Shown: positions 48,001-59,229, numbered from the stretch's first letter. The stretch: 64,000 nt of DNA from Annona cherimola (GCA_030490835.1 CM059974.1:503501-567500); one strand, 5' to 3'. Numbers and translations are program-made. The notes: generated from the sequence alone by a model not told the origin.

Positions 48001-49405
48001 AGGTTCTGAGACTCATGAAGAAGCAAGAAATCCACATAAAGACAGTCTGATGTAACATAACCCAGAACCAAGTACCATGAAAATATGGCAACGCCTGCTA
48101 CCATACACTGTGCATGTCCTAGCAAGTAGCAGGAGCTTTTTCTTGTGATCGTTTGCATGACCAAAACTTTGAAAACTTACAGTATCCTTAAAGACTTCTG
48201 TCATGTTTTAAGCATATCATTACCATTCCTTCACCTTCTCATCTCAGATAATCGATATCCATTGTCAAAGTTATTACAATCCTTATACCATATTTTTCCA
48301 AAATAAGAAGTATCAAGAAGGTTGTCATGCAAGGCTTGATTGAACAAGTTAATGAGAATGCTGTTGTGTTCTACCTAAGGATCTGTTAGCTCAAACAGCT
48401 GCAAAAGAAACAAACTGATTCAGGGGTTAAGATTTTCCTTATTTGGTGGGAGATTACAAAATGCAATGATGAGTCGCAAACAAAAAAAAATGCTGCCTTG
48501 ACTCAGAATAGTTCCATATCCCCTGGGCATATTACTGGCATCCTTAATCACTACTCCACTGTAATCATAGTGACCTCACAAAGGATAATGCTGCTTCATT
48601 GCATGCATGACAAATAGGTAGGCCTCTTTTGCATGCTTTTTCTTTCCCATTTAGGATTCTTTTTCTTCGACTTAGATTGAGAGGTAAACACGATATTGCC
48701 ATTAGTTGAACACAACGCTAACACAAGCACACATTGGGCATCTGCTGAACTACACACATGGAGATGGTAACTCAATTTCAAGCACAGAGCTCATCAACAA
48801 GGGACGAAATCAAACTAGAAATCTCAATTCAATTTGAAAAGTCCATCCGAAAGCACATCCCAAGCTTTGAAATCTCAACAGGGCATCATTTATGTAGGCC
48901 CAAGCTACATAACAATAGCAATTACTCGCGAGTTACTATCCAGATAAAAATACCGAACAACACGAGAAGCCATTTGAAGAAAGCATACCCGATAACTATT
49001 GAGCTCGTTCTCAAGCTTCTCCTTCCTCTGATCGGCACGGCGGTCAATGCTGTCTGCCCAAGCTACGTCCACCTCGTACGCGGGCCCCAGCTTGCCCATG
49101 ATCTTGGAGGCAACCTCGCGATGCAGCTGCGTGTTCTCGCCTTTCTTCGTCTCGTCGTAGGCCATCCTCAAGGCCTCGAGCTGCATCTGCGGATTGGTAG
49201 CTTCGCATTGGTCGGCGATGAAGATGAGGCGCATGGTCTTAGTACGGCCGGTGTACAAGCCAGCGTAGGCCTCGACGTCCATCTGCTCGCTGCTGATGAC
49301 GGGCTTGATGCGGCCGGAATCATCGATGACTTCGGCGTTGGTTTCGTCGTCGTCGATGCCGTTGGAGCATATCATCGGCCCAGGGCCGTCTTCTTTGCCT
49401 TCCAT
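42081..49405 (-). CDS. CSN1: COP9 signalosome complex subunit 1 (CSN1/FUS6/COP11)
   Basis: Six exons: 49405-48989, 47872-47552, 43327-43211, 43116-43031, 42671-42437, 42257-42081; 450 residues (Arabidopsis FUS6 is about 441). The product is a scaffold subunit of the nuclear COP9 signalosome, which removes NEDD8 from cullins and represses photomorphogenesis. The N-terminal/RPN7-type helical region spans about residues 35-250 (e.g. [40 protein letters not shown]). The PCI/winged-helix part follows ([38 protein letters not shown]), ending with the short basic tail LRASRKM. The start at 49405 fits the family; an in-frame ATG at 49438 would add 11 residues. Intron 2 is 4.2 kb and full of repeats. 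Intron 3 (43210-43117, 94 bp) begins GC rather than GT. Confidence 0.94.
43600..43920 (+). repeat. Degenerate satellite-like repeat with 100-bp period in CSN1 intron 2
   Basis: ATTCACTCCAATTGA occurs at 43681 and 43781. The surrounding sequence is made of short variants of GAATTAACT and GAATGAACT, suggesting a roughly 11-12 bp unit that was later duplicated as a 100-bp block. Confidence 0.65.
43930..44880. other. Repeat-like, less AT-rich segment in CSN1 intron 2
   Basis: Phrases such as TCGATGATCAACCTCTGGCC, GAGGTGCAATGCTCAGTCGCC and AGATCGATGCTCAACTGCCC recur in loose form at about 44115-44295. This looks like an old transposon remnant, but no ends, duplication or protein could be identified. 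Confidence 0.35.
44885..45070. mobile_element. Half of a fold-back (Mutator-MITE-like) element in CSN1 intron 2
   Basis: Starts AGGTGCACCGGGTGCA, then TTTTTATACATCTATTAATC, AAGTGTATTTAAC and TTTTTTACCATTTTTGG, the same block order as one arm of the element at 25633. No second arm is visible. Confidence 0.55.
45071..47551. other. Remainder of CSN1 intron 2
   Basis: AT-rich sequence with no supported gene. Short open frames at 45592-46033 encode nothing I recognise. The length suggests more, undefined insertions. Confidence 0.45.
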
Positions 49406-49439
49406 GGCTAATGGTATGAATTGAGGAGAGATTTCCAAA

Positions 49440-49827
49440 TCCTAGTAGGGTTTTCGGTCTGCACGGCGAAGAATTATTTGCTTCTCCGTCTCTTCTAGGA
49501 GCCCTAGGCAGGAGCACGCAGGCAGCAAGGCCTCTGGTTTTGTGCTGCGGCGGAGCACAGAAGCAAGCAAACGTCCCTCCGTCTGTCGGAGCGCAAGTGT
49601 AGCCTCGGTGAAGTTGCGGACTTGTGGGCCCCACGGCCACAAGCAACCATTGGATGTGCACGAGGACTGGACTGCGGTGCAATTCCCACGGCCCTATTTG
49701 ACGATAAATATTATTATTGTCATTTTTCGTCTGACAAAAAATATAATTATTTGAGCTCCATGGCCTCTATCTAAAAAGCGTTTGTTAAACGAATGCTGAA
49801 TGAATTTTTCTTTTCCTTTTGAACAAT

Positions 49828-49871
<44 letters not shown>

Positions 49872-51408
49872 GTAGACAGGCTGTTCTCTCTATCCGAATT
49901 TAAACTCGGACCTCACACAAGCATACCATTCGTGCACACCTATGTGCACCTAGTGATAATAACTCCCCTATTTTCTATATAAATTTTCTTATTTTTCGTA
50001 CGGTTTACAATATATATTTTTAAAATAATAGGACAAAACAGCAGTTTTTTTTATTTCATAAGGTATTTTTAGAAAGTAATAACATTTTTGGATAAAAAAA
50101 ATTTGTGTAAAGATTGTTAAATTAATAAAAATAATGTGATATAATACGAGTAATGATGATGTGTAAAGAGAATAATGTTTAAATAAATAAATTAGTTTTA
50201 AGGATAATTTTATAAAAATGATTAAAAGATAAAATAATTGCATAAGAAAATATAAATAAATAATTTTAAAGTACAATAATTATAAAGAATAAAAAATTTA
50301 AATTCATATTTTATTCTCATTGTCAAACATACCCGTAATATTTTCATTTGATTTATATCTCATTTCGGTGCTCAAGGCATAGCATCAAACTAGTTAAGTG
50401 TGTGAGATAGATTGATGGACTTTTTTGAAACATTATTTGCCCTAGATAACTACATATTTAATGAGGATAGATTCCAATAACCTTAACTAGATATCTAATG
50501 ATGATGAATTCTAATAAAGGGTTATTGAGGCTACAATTTACACGGTCACACTTCATTATAAACTCATAATATATTTACCTTGACGCCTTACATGTATTCA
50601 TGCTATAGATACTATAAAAGTGACTTGTGGATGGATAGTCGACCAATTTAACTTATCAATTCAATAGTTACAATATTTAGTTAAATACACAATTACTGTA
50701 TTAATAAAAGTCAATGTGCCATAAAATCAATTGTTTAAAATGAGTTTTTTCAAAATATACCTATTATATTTTACCATAATCTTAAATATACCAATTACGT
50801 TTCCAAAATCTCATATGTATCTACCACATTTACAGTTAATCTTAAAAGTATTCAATCCGTGAGTCAACACCGTTAGTTAATATGTGAAATTACTAATGTG
50901 CTCATCAAATTTTGAACATGATTAGAATTTAAAATGTAATAACTCACCAATGACCTAATTACACATGGGATTTAAATTTAGAGAGCTATAATTTCATTTT
51001 ATTTTTATTTTATTTAATCTTTTATTATTTTATAATAGGGATATTTTAGACATTTATAACAATTTAACAAACGGTTCTTAACGGAATGGATATATTTGAG
51101 ATTAACTACAAATATAATAAGTATATCTGGAATTTTGGAAAAGCAGCAGGGATATTTGGAATTAAAATTAAACCTACTAGTATATTTGAAATATGTCCGC
51201 ATAAAATGGTGAAATTTAACCCTAACTCATAAATAGCCTTATTCAGTGCCAAAGCTTCTTTCACGTGATAAGCATATTTTATTTCATTTATATATATATT
51301 TTTTATTTTTTATTTTATTTTTATATAAGAAAATTCTTCGCGTACCTACACCATTAACTATTATTCTGCTTGTACTTAAAGCATTTCAAAAATTTTCGTA
51401 CACATTTA
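49440..51408. other. CSN1 upstream region and AT-rich intergenic DNA
   Basis: The first ~250 bp are GC-richer and likely hold the CSN1 leader and promoter; no clear TATA box was seen. A T/A homopolymer block at about 49827-49869 and a degenerate MITE at 50062-50334 follow. No gene is supported. Confidence 0.5.
50062..50334 (+). mobile_element. Degenerate Tourist-like MITE
   Basis: GGTATTTTTAG after TAA on the left; CAAACATACCC followed by GTAA on the right. Interior landmarks (AATGTGATATAATA, GAGTAATGATGATG, AAAGAGAATAATGTT) match the family. Confidence 0.65.
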
Positions 51409-51689
51409 GGGTGTGTTTGGTTGGAGGTAAAACTTTTGATGAAAAGTTTTTGGAGTAGAAGTTGTCAAATCAATAAAAAGTGATGTGATATAATATGAGT
51501 AATGATGAGAAGTAAAGAGAATAAAGTTAAAATAGATAGGTTAGTTGTAAGGGTAGTTGTGTAGAAATGATTGAAAAGTAGGGTAGTTTGTATAGAAAAA
51601 TGTGAAAAAATAAGAATAATTATGGAGAGAGAAAAGTTTTAGATTGAAAAGTTTTAATTGACACTTTTTTACCCTAAACAAACACACCC
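51409..51689 (+). mobile_element. Tourist-like MITE, well preserved
   Basis: 281 bp; ends GGGTGTGTTTGG and CAAACACACCC, flanked by perfect TTA at 51406-51408 and 51690-51692. It has the clearest TTA duplication in the window and serves as the family reference. Confidence 0.92.
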
Positions 51690-52377
51690 TTAACATCTCT
51701 CTTCTAATTCCACCAATGCCCACACCGTCGCCAAGCAACATCTGGTCTTTTTGAAGTCCGAAAGTGCCCCACTGCTCATCTCCCTCGTGCTCCCGGAAAA
51801 TGCCCCTGTTTCGACGGTAACTGGGATAAGTTGTTGTTGAACGAGAATGATTTGGAGGAAATACAAAATGAAAACCTAACCTTTCACCCAAATCAAATAC
51901 AACAACGACAGCAACGATGAAGATGACTCCTCGCCATTCTTGAACCCAGAGGAACAACGGTACAGAGCTCATCAATGTCCTTAACTTGTGCAACGAGCTA
52001 GTCTTGTGCGTGCATCAAATCGAGAACAGATGGAAGACCTGGTACACCGTCTCCAAGTCTTTCTGGAAGGAGAAGACGCGACTGGCACAACCTCCTCTGC
52101 GCTCCACAGACGAAGCCGACTTCACGGTGGCAGTGCACCCAGCGTCCGATCCCCACTTCAAGGTGGTGTGCGTAGCGGAGCCTAGAGAGGGCTACTCCTA
52201 TCACACCATTCTCGTCTTCTGCTCCCACGACGTGGGCCTCCCGTCCTCGCATCTAGCCCCAACGCTTCTTCCGACAGCACCCTCTTCTGGGGCTGCCTCA
52301 AAACCCACGTGCTCATCTGCAACTAGAGAAAGACGGACTGTTGGTGATCCTTGCACATGCACCCTTGGGCGGAACCC

Positions 52378-52994
52378 TGTTGACTTTTGGGTTTCCTCCC
52401 ACGTGGAGATGGCCCACACTAAAAGACAAAAAGAGAAAAAGCAAATGTCACGGCGCCGTTTCCTCTTTGTTTTTCTTCTGCGGTTGTCCGCGTTTTTCGG
52501 TGCCCGTCTTCTTCTCCTCTCTCAGCAGCGGTTCGTCGTCAGAGAGAGTTTTTTCTCTCCGTTTTCGATTTTCAGAGAAGCAGCGGCAGCAGTAGCTCCG
52601 ACGCACGGAGGAGGATTTTATCCTCATATGCTCAAGGCTTCTACGGCAGTTATCTCTTCCGGCCATTAAGAGGGAAAATTCTGCCGTCATCTCAGATTTG
52701 GTGAGATCTACCCTTGATTAATTTCTGTATTGAAATCCATCCTTATTGTGATGATGAAATCCTCTAGTTTTGACTAGAGAAGACATTGCGTTGTAATCCC
52801 ATTATTCTATAGTGGAAGATTTACCTGGACTGGGTCCCGTGGTTTTTCCCCTTTGGTAAAGAGGGGTTTTCCACGTAAAAATTGTGGTGTGTTTTTCCCG
52901 TGGTTTGATTGCTTATTATTTGCAATATTTATTGTCTGTGATTAATCATTCCTATTTAATCTACACAAGAAGGGGATAGCCAAAAATCCCAACA
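52378..52994 (+). repeat. 5' LTR of the copia element
   Basis: 617 bp, TGTTGACTTTTGGG to AAAAATCCCAACA. It matches the 3' LTR with no difference seen by eye. Confidence 0.97.
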
Positions 52995-52996
52995 AG

Positions 52997-53008
52997 TGGT
53001 ATCAGAGC
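52997..53008 (+). other. Primer-binding site
   Basis: TGGTATCAGAGC, complementary to the 3' end of plant initiator methionine tRNA, two bases after the 5' LTR. Confidence 0.95.
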
Positions 53009-53042
53009 GAGGTTTTAGTAATCTTGTGCCTTGTGTTGAACG

Positions 53043-53795
53043 ATGGAGGTTAATACAAGTAGAATGATTAATTTGAATGGTTCAAATTATCATGTGTGGA
53101 AGGGAAAAATGGAAGACCTGCTATATGTCAAAGATTTTTATTTGCCTGTGTTTGCGGAACAAAAACCCGTAGAAAAAACTGATGCTGAATGGACTTTACT
53201 TCATCGTCAAGTATGTGGGTATATCAGGCAGTGGGTGGATGATAATGTTTTAAACCATGTCAGTGAAGAAACAAATGCACGTTCTTTATGGGACAGGCTT
53301 GAACAGCTGTATGCTCGAAAAACCGGGAACAACAAGTTGTTTCTAATAAAGAAGTTGATGGGCTTGAAATACAGGGATGGAACTCCTTTATCAGATCACT
53401 TGAATGCTTACCAGGGAATTCTTAATCAGTTGGCTGGGATGAATATCAAATTTGAAGATGAGGTGCAGGGGTTATGGCTTCTAGGCACATTGCCGGACTC
53501 GTGGGAGACGTTTAGAATGTCGGTATCTAACTCAGCTCCAAATGGTGTAATCACTATGGATTTGGCTAAGAGTAGTGTTTTAAATGAAGAGATGAGAAGA
53601 AAGTCACAGGGTCCGTCACAGTCAGATGTCTTAGTCATGGAAAAGAGGGGGAGGAGCAAGAGTAAAGGTCCGAAGAACAGAGACAGAAGCAAAAGCAAGT
53701 CAAACAGGTTTGCCAATGTTGAGTGTTATCACTGTGGTAAAAAAGGGGCATATAAAGAAGTATTGTCGACAACTCAAAAGAGACTACAAAAATGA
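53043..53795 (+). CDS. copia Gag, ending out of frame in the zinc knuckle
   Basis: 250 codons from the ATG 48 bp after the LTR. It has a UBN2/copia-type Gag core ([33 protein letters not shown]), then a basic Ser/Arg/Lys-rich stretch and the start of a CCHC zinc knuckle. The frame leaves the knuckle at the run AAAAAAGGGG (53740-53749) and stops; the rest of the knuckle is readable one frame over. A single-base insertion would explain this. Confidence 0.85.
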   Translation: MEVNTSRMINLNGSNYHVWKGKMEDLLYVKDFYLPVFAEQKPVEKTDAEWTLLHRQVCGYIRQWVDDNVLNHVSEETNARSLWDRLEQLYARKTGNNKLFLIKKLMGLKYRDGTPLSDHLNAYQGILNQLAGMNIKFEDEVQGLWLLGTLPDSWETFRMSVSNSAPNGVITMDLAKSSVLNEEMRRKSQGPSQSDVLVMEKRGRSKSKGPKNRDRSKSKSNRFANVECYHCGKKGAYKEVLSTTQKRLQK

Positions 53796-55449
53796 AAAAG
53801 GGATAGAAAAAGAAACTGATGATAGTAATGATGTTGATAGAGTTTCTGCCGTCACAGATGACTTCCTTATTGTGTATGATGATGATGTTGTCAACCTTGC
53901 ATTTCATGAGACTAGTTGGGTGATTGACAGTGGTGCCTCCGTTCATGCTACATCGCGACGAGACTTCTTTACATCTTATACATCCGGAGACTTTGGGGAT
54001 GTTAAGATGGGTAACAACGGTGTAGCTAAAGCTGTCGGCATGGGAGATGTGTGCTTGGAAACCAACAATGGTACGATGTTGCTTTTGAAAAATGTTAAAC
54101 ATATCCCTGATATTCGCTTGAATTTGATTTCAGCAAGTAAGCTTGATGATGAGGGGTTTTGCAACACCTTCAGTAATGGTCAATGGAAGCTTACTAAAGG
54201 TTCTATGGTTATGGCTAGAGGCAAGAAGTGCTCCTCATTGTACTTCATGCAGGCAAAGGTTTCTGATTGTATTATCAATACAATGGAGAATGAAAGTACA
54301 ACAGAGCTATGGCATAGAAGACTATGCCACATGAGTGAGAAGGGTTTGATGGTTTTGGCAAAGAAAAATCTTCTTTCTGGATTGAAGAATACAGTATTGA
54401 AGAAATGTGTTCATTGCTTGGCAGGGAAGCAAAACAGAGTTGCCTTTAAAACATCCCCTCCTTCAAGACAGCCGGGTATACTTGACTTAGTATATTCTGA
54501 TGTTTGTGGTCCCATGAAAGTAAAAACACTTGGTGGTGCTCTCTATTTTGTGACTTTTATAGATGATCATTCAAGGAAGTTGTGGGTCTATACCTTGAAG
54601 ACAAAAGACCAAGTGTTAGATGTTTTTAAACAGTTTCAGACTTTAGTTGAAAGACAGACTGGGAAGAAATTAAAGTGTATCAGAACTGATAATGGAGGTG
54701 AATATTGTGGTCCTTTTGATGAATATTGTAAACAAATGGGCATTAGGCATCAAAGGACACCTCCGAAGACTCCTCAGTTAAATGGGCTAGCTGAGAGAAT
54801 GAACAGGACACTAGTTGAAAGGGTGAGATGTTTGCTTTCACATGCACAGTTGCCAGGATCCTTTTGGGGTGAGGCTTTGAGTACCGTTGTACATGTGTTA
54901 AATCTCACGCCTTGTGTTCCTTTAAATTTTGATGTTCCAGACAGAGTTTGGTTGGGAAAAGATGTATCCTATAGTCACTTGCGTGTCTTTGGATGTAAGG
55001 TCTTTGTGCATATTCCCAAAGATGAGAGGTCTAAGCTTGATGTCAAGACAAGACAGTGTGTATTCATTGGCTATGGCCAAGATGATTTTGGCTACAGGTT
55101 TTATGATCCGGTACAAAAAAAGCTTGTAAGAAGCCGAGATGTTGTCTTTATGGAAGACCAAACCATACAAGATATTGAGAAAACAGTTAAAATAGTTTCT
55201 CAATATTATGATAATTTAACAGACTTAGATCCAGTTCCTCTGACACATGTGCCAGTACAGGTTAGAGATGAAGTTCAAGATGACCAGGATGGTACAGTTG
55301 ATGTTGATACTCATACACAGGTTGAGATTAATGATGACATTGTTGAGCAGTCACCAGTACCAGAAGTTCCACCAGATTTCCACTCAGGAGGTCTACTAGA
55401 GATCGCCATCCTTCTACACGATATTCTGTTGATGAATATATGTTACTGA
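53710..55449 (+). CDS. copia protease and integrase segment (frame +1 relative to Gag)
   Basis: Carries the rest of the zinc knuckle, the aspartic protease motif [12 protein letters not shown], the GAG-preintegrase HHCC-like region ([18 protein letters not shown]) and the integrase core with [25 protein letters not shown] and an LAERMNRTL motif. The first usable Met here is an artefact of the frame change; the natural product would be part of a polyprotein. The frame is lost again at about 55375-55400, between integrase and RT. Confidence 0.85.
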   Translation: MPMLSVITVVKKGHIKKYCRQLKRDYKNEKGIEKETDDSNDVDRVSAVTDDFLIVYDDDVVNLAFHETSWVIDSGASVHATSRRDFFTSYTSGDFGDVKMGNNGVAKAVGMGDVCLETNNGTMLLLKNVKHIPDIRLNLISASKLDDEGFCNTFSNGQWKLTKGSMVMARGKKCSSLYFMQAKVSDCIINTMENESTTELWHRRLCHMSEKGLMVLAKKNLLSGLKNTVLKKCVHCLAGKQNRVAFKTSPPSRQPGILDLVYSDVCGPMKVKTLGGALYFVTFIDDHSRKLWVYTLKTKDQVLDVFKQFQTLVERQTGKKLKCIRTDNGGEYCGPFDEYCKQMGIRHQRTPPKTPQLNGLAERMNRTLVERVRCLLSHAQLPGSFWGEALSTVVHVLNLTPCVPLNFDVPDRVWLGKDVSYSHLRVFGCKVFVHIPKDERSKLDVKTRQCVFIGYGQDDFGYRFYDPVQKKLVRSRDVVFMEDQTIQDIEKTVKIVSQYYDNLTDLDPVPLTHVPVQVRDEVQDDQDGTVDVDTHTQVEINDDIVEQSPVPEVPPDFHSGGLLEIAILLHDILLMNICY

Positions 55450-57026
55450 CTGACGGGGGAGAGCCCGAATGTTATGCAGAAGTCATGGAAGATGAACACA
55501 AGAAGGAGTGGGTTGAAGCCATGCAATATGAGATGAAGTCACTGCATGAAAATCATACATTTGAGTTGGTAAAGTTGCCTATGGGCAAAAGAGCTTTGAA
55601 GAACAAGTGGGTATACAGAGTGAAGCAAGAACAAGATACTACACAACCTCGATACAAAGCTAGATTGGTCGTCAAGGGATTCAATCAAAAGAAAGGTATT
55701 GATTTTGATGAGATTTTTTCTCCAGTTGTTAAAATGTCATCTATTCGTGTGGTTTTGGGTCTAGCAGCTAGTCTTGATTTGGAGATTGAACAAATGGATG
55801 TAAAGACTGCTTTTCTTCATGGTGAACTAGACAAGGAAATTTATATGGAGCAGCCAGAGGGTTTCGTGGAAAAAGGAAAAGAGGATTATGTGTGCAAGCT
55901 GAGGAAAAACCTTTATGGTTTGAAGCAAGCACCAAGACAATGGTATAAGAAGTTTGAGTCAGTTATGGGGAAATATGGCTACCGAAAAACAACTTCTGAT
56001 CATTGTGTCTTTGTGCAGAAATTCTCTGATGATGATTTTATTATACTATTGCTTTATGTCGATGATATGTTGATTATTGGCAGAAATTCTTTGAGGATTG
56101 ACAGGTTGAAGATGCAGCTAAGTAAAGTTTTTGCTATGAAGGATTTAGGGTCAGCAAAACAAATTCTTGGCATAAGCATTCGTCGTGAGAGGAATGCCAA
56201 GAAGTTATATTTGTCACAAGAGAAGTACATTGAGAAAGTACTTCAGAGGTTCAACATGGACAGAGCTAAAGTGGTTAACTCTCCTCTTGCTACTCATTTT
56301 AAGCTAAACATTGAGCAGTGTCCCTCTACAGATGCAGAGAAGAAAGACATGGAAAGGGTTCCATATGCTTCAGCTGTGGGAAGTTTGATGTATGCAATGG
56401 TATGTACAAGACCAGACATAACTTATGCAGTTGGTGTTGTAAGCCGGTTTTTGTCCAATCCTGGGAGAGAGCATTGGAATGCAGTTAAGTGGATTATGAG
56501 ATATCTACGAGGTACTTGCAGTTTGAGACTTTGTTTTGGCAATGAGAAACCCTTACTAATTGGCTACACATATGCAGATATGGCAGGAGATGTGGACACT
56601 CGTAAGTCTACCTCTGGTTCCTTGATTACTTTTGCAGGGGGAGCTGTAGCTTGGCAATCAAGGCTACAGAAATGCGTTGCACTTTCTACAACCGAAGCGG
56701 AATTCATTGCAGCAACTGAAGCATGTAAAGAGTTGTTGTGGATGAAGAGGTTTCTACATGAGCTCGGTTTCAAGCAACAAAGATATATCGTATTTTGCGA
56801 TAGTCAAAGCGCAATTCACCTTGGTAAGAATTCTTCTTTTCATGCAAGATCAAAGCATATTGATGTGAGGTATCATTGGATAAGAGAAGCTATTAATGAC
56901 AAGTTGTTTGAACTTGAGAAAATCCATACCGATTATAATGGCTCTGATATGTTGACGAAGGCTGTACCGAGGGAGAAGCTTGAAGTTTGTCGTTCAATCA
57001 TCGGGATGACAAATTCCTCCACATAG
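55440..57026 (+). CDS. copia reverse transcriptase and RNase H segment (back in the Gag frame)
   Basis: The frame is open from a little upstream of 55440. RT landmarks: QMDVKTAFLHGELDKEIYM, the YGLKQAPRQW motif and the catalytic YVDDM. RNase H landmarks: ALSTTEAEFIAATEA, FCDSQSAIHL and KHIDVRYHWIRE. It stops at TAG 57024-57026, just before the purine tract. The frame equals that of Gag, so the two frame changes cancel. Confidence 0.88.
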   Translation: MLLTDGGEPECYAEVMEDEHKKEWVEAMQYEMKSLHENHTFELVKLPMGKRALKNKWVYRVKQEQDTTQPRYKARLVVKGFNQKKGIDFDEIFSPVVKMSSIRVVLGLAASLDLEIEQMDVKTAFLHGELDKEIYMEQPEGFVEKGKEDYVCKLRKNLYGLKQAPRQWYKKFESVMGKYGYRKTTSDHCVFVQKFSDDDFIILLLYVDDMLIIGRNSLRIDRLKMQLSKVFAMKDLGSAKQILGISIRRERNAKKLYLSQEKYIEKVLQRFNMDRAKVVNSPLATHFKLNIEQCPSTDAEKKDMERVPYASAVGSLMYAMVCTRPDITYAVGVVSRFLSNPGREHWNAVKWIMRYLRGTCSLRLCFGNEKPLLIGYTYADMAGDVDTRKSTSGSLITFAGGAVAWQSRLQKCVALSTTEAEFIAATEACKELLWMKRFLHELGFKQQRYIVFCDSQSAIHLGKNSSFHARSKHIDVRYHWIREAINDKLFELEKIHTDYNGSDMLTKAVPREKLEVCRSIIGMTNSST

Positions 57027-57030
57027 TCGG

Positions 57031-57040
57031 AAAGGGGGAG
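57031..57040 (+). other. Polypurine tract
   Basis: AAAGGGGGAG, three bases before the 3' LTR; primes plus-strand DNA synthesis in copia elements. Confidence 0.9.
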
Positions 57041-57043
57041 ATT

Positions 57044-57660
57044 TGTTGACTTTTGGGTTTCCTCCCACGTGGAGATGGCCCACACTAAAAGACAAAAAGA
57101 GAAAAAGCAAATGTCACGGCGCCGTTTCCTCTTTGTTTTTCTTCTGCGGTTGTCCGCGTTTTTCGGTGCCCGTCTTCTTCTCCTCTCTCAGCAGCGGTTC
57201 GTCGTCAGAGAGAGTTTTTTCTCTCCGTTTTCGATTTTCAGAGAAGCAGCGGCAGCAGTAGCTCCGACGCACGGAGGAGGATTTTATCCTCATATGCTCA
57301 AGGCTTCTACGGCAGTTATCTCTTCCGGCCATTAAGAGGGAAAATTCTGCCGTCATCTCAGATTTGGTGAGATCTACCCTTGATTAATTTCTGTATTGAA
57401 ATCCATCCTTATTGTGATGATGAAATCCTCTAGTTTTGACTAGAGAAGACATTGCGTTGTAATCCCATTATTCTATAGTGGAAGATTTACCTGGACTGGG
57501 TCCCGTGGTTTTTCCCCTTTGGTAAAGAGGGGTTTTCCACGTAAAAATTGTGGTGTGTTTTTCCCGTGGTTTGATTGCTTATTATTTGCAATATTTATTG
57601 TCTGTGATTAATCATTCCTATTTAATCTACACAAGAAGGGGATAGCCAAAAATCCCAACA
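57044..57660 (+). repeat. 3' LTR of the copia element
   Basis: 617 bp, same sequence as the 5' LTR, followed by AACCC. Confidence 0.97.
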
Positions 57661-58949
57661 AACCCCTGGGTATCTCTAGACGGCCAGCTCTTCCGTAACT
57701 CCCGTGGTATCGCCAACTACTACACCCTCTCATTTCTCCGCCGTTTTTTGATAAAAATGACGATGAAGAAAGATCGGCTGTTGCTGTGGCGGAGAGGGAA
57801 AAACACACTGCAAAATTCAAGAAGATGGTAGAGGACTTCTTGACCCTGTTCTTAAGCAAGGGAGAGAAGGGCGGCAGCTAATCGAGGGAGGTCGGTAGAG
57901 CATTTTGGACGTGAACCGAAGGCAAGGGCCGAGAGGACTGTCGAGATGGTTGGATGCGAGTGCATGCATGGAGAGGGACGCTCATCTTCCTGTGGATGTC
58001 GGATGTCTGGTTGTGCTATCAAGTGAAGGAGAGGGATGTGAGAATTGTTTAGGGGAGTTTGGCGCCCTGGTTTTTCGCGGCCTCTGTGCTTTTGCTTACC
58101 AAGGCTCTCTGCTTGCGCCATTAGGAACATTGGAGAAGAAAGATTAAAGAAGAATTAGGAGGAAGCTAGGATTTTGATGGATTTCGATCGCACTTCCATA
58201 CTTTATATTTCAAAGACTATTGCTGGATCAAATGCATTTTTAAATTTAATTTGTTGAAAGCAGCTAGAGCAATTTAATGTTTAATATATCAGTCATTGTT
58301 GGTAACAAGGAAACGTTCTCGTTCAACAGCAGCTGACAACTTTTCCCAGCAGTCGGCGACACAGCGGCATTTTCGGGGGCATGACGGAGATGAACCGTGG
58401 GGGCATTTTCGGGCTTTCCAAAAAAAAAAAGAAAAAGAAAAATGACGCCTGCTTCGTAAAGGCGGGTGAAATGTCGCGGGCATTTAATAAATTTTTGAAA
58501 TACCGTCAGTACAAAGGTATGTTACTATGTTCCAAATCATAAGTGATTTTTTGATCGAATCTGTATGATAAGAATGTAATAATATTTAATGGGAATGAGT
58601 AAAGTTATATAAAAAAATGTATAAAGTTATATTGAAAATTAAAAAAGCTATACTAATATTGAAAAATTATATTAAGAATGATGACGGAAGTTTAATTTAA
58701 TAATCTCGCATTATTTGTTTGAGTAAAAAAAAATCACCCGCGATTTCGTTTGGTCGCGTGTGCAAATCTCGTATGAAATTTTGAACCAAAAACTTTTCGC
58801 GGGAGCATGTGTGGTCCCTTGCTTGGTTGGGACGGTGGTCTTCCCATTTGATATTTGGGAGCTGGTAGTCTATCTTTAGAAATATTATTAGAATTGTCTC
58901 AAAACTTTGAATGTGATATGTGTTGAGATATGTTGTAAATATACTCCAA

Positions 58950-58982
<33 letters not shown>
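58950..58982 (+). repeat. (AAAT)n microsatellite
   Basis: About seven AAAT units, directly abutting the truncated MITE at 58987. Confidence 0.9.
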
Positions 58983-58983
<1 letters not shown>

Positions 58984-58986
58984 ATC

Positions 58987-59229
58987 ACCCAAAATTTTTT
59001 GCTCTCCTTAACTGTTATATTTTTAATTATTTTTTATATTTTCTTATATAAATTGACATACTCTGCAATAATTTATACACAATTATTATACAATTAACTT
59101 ATCTATTTTAACTTTATTATCCTTACTATTTATTATTGCCCCAATTATATTACATCATTTTCTATCAATTTGATAATTTTTATCCTAAAAACTTTCCCTC
59201 AAAAGTTTTATCCCCTGTTAAACATACCC
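58987..59229 (-). mobile_element. Tourist-like MITE, left end lost
   Basis: Family interior (TTGCTCTCCTTAACTGTTATA, CTTATCTATTTTAACTTTATT) and right end TTAAACATACCC followed by TTA. The left terminal repeat is replaced by the (AAAT)n tract. Confidence 0.65.

Larger units (their letters stand above)
52378..57660 (+). mobile_element. Full-length Ty1/copia retrotransposon (TNT1-94-like)
   Basis: 5283 bp with two 617-bp LTRs that read as identical, TG...CA ends, a primer-binding site matching initiator-Met tRNA, gag, protease, integrase, reverse transcriptase and RNase H in copia order, a purine tract, and a perfect 5-bp duplication AACCC at 52373-52377 and 57661-57665. Identical LTRs imply recent insertion. 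The coding region changes frame twice (near 53746 and 55375-55400), so this copy probably cannot make a complete polyprotein. Confidence 0.97.
51944..57831 (+). pseudogene. F-box-associated-like reading frame split by the copia element
   Basis: A frame open from 51944 with no ATG at its start encodes LINVLNLCNELVLC and TDEADFTVAVHPASDPHFKV, which resemble the CNGLVLC and HYKVV-type motifs of plant F-box-associated domains. The copia element splits it at 52377/57666. Without the element and one AACCC, the frame continues across the junction (through WVSLDGQLFRNSRGIANYY) to a TAG at 57829-57831, about 200 codons in all. No F-box, start codon or normal C-terminus is visible, so it was probably already decayed. 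The family call is tentative. Confidence 0.4.

Noticed and set aside
48758..49411. 217-codon open frame on the plus strand
   Set aside because: It lies opposite CSN1 exon 1 and its intron boundary; the minus strand has clear family homology and the plus-strand protein has none.
49320..49682. 120-codon minus-strand frame upstream of CSN1
   Set aside because: Overlaps the CSN1 start in another frame and sits in leader/promoter DNA; no recognisable protein.
52448..52690. 80-codon minus-strand frame repeated at 57114-57356
   Set aside because: It is LTR sequence and appears twice only because the two LTRs are identical.
53740..53749. -1 ribosomal frameshift signal (A AAA AAG-like) in copia gag
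   Set aside because: The downstream domain is in the +1 frame, so a -1 slip would not reach it; an indel is the simpler explanation.
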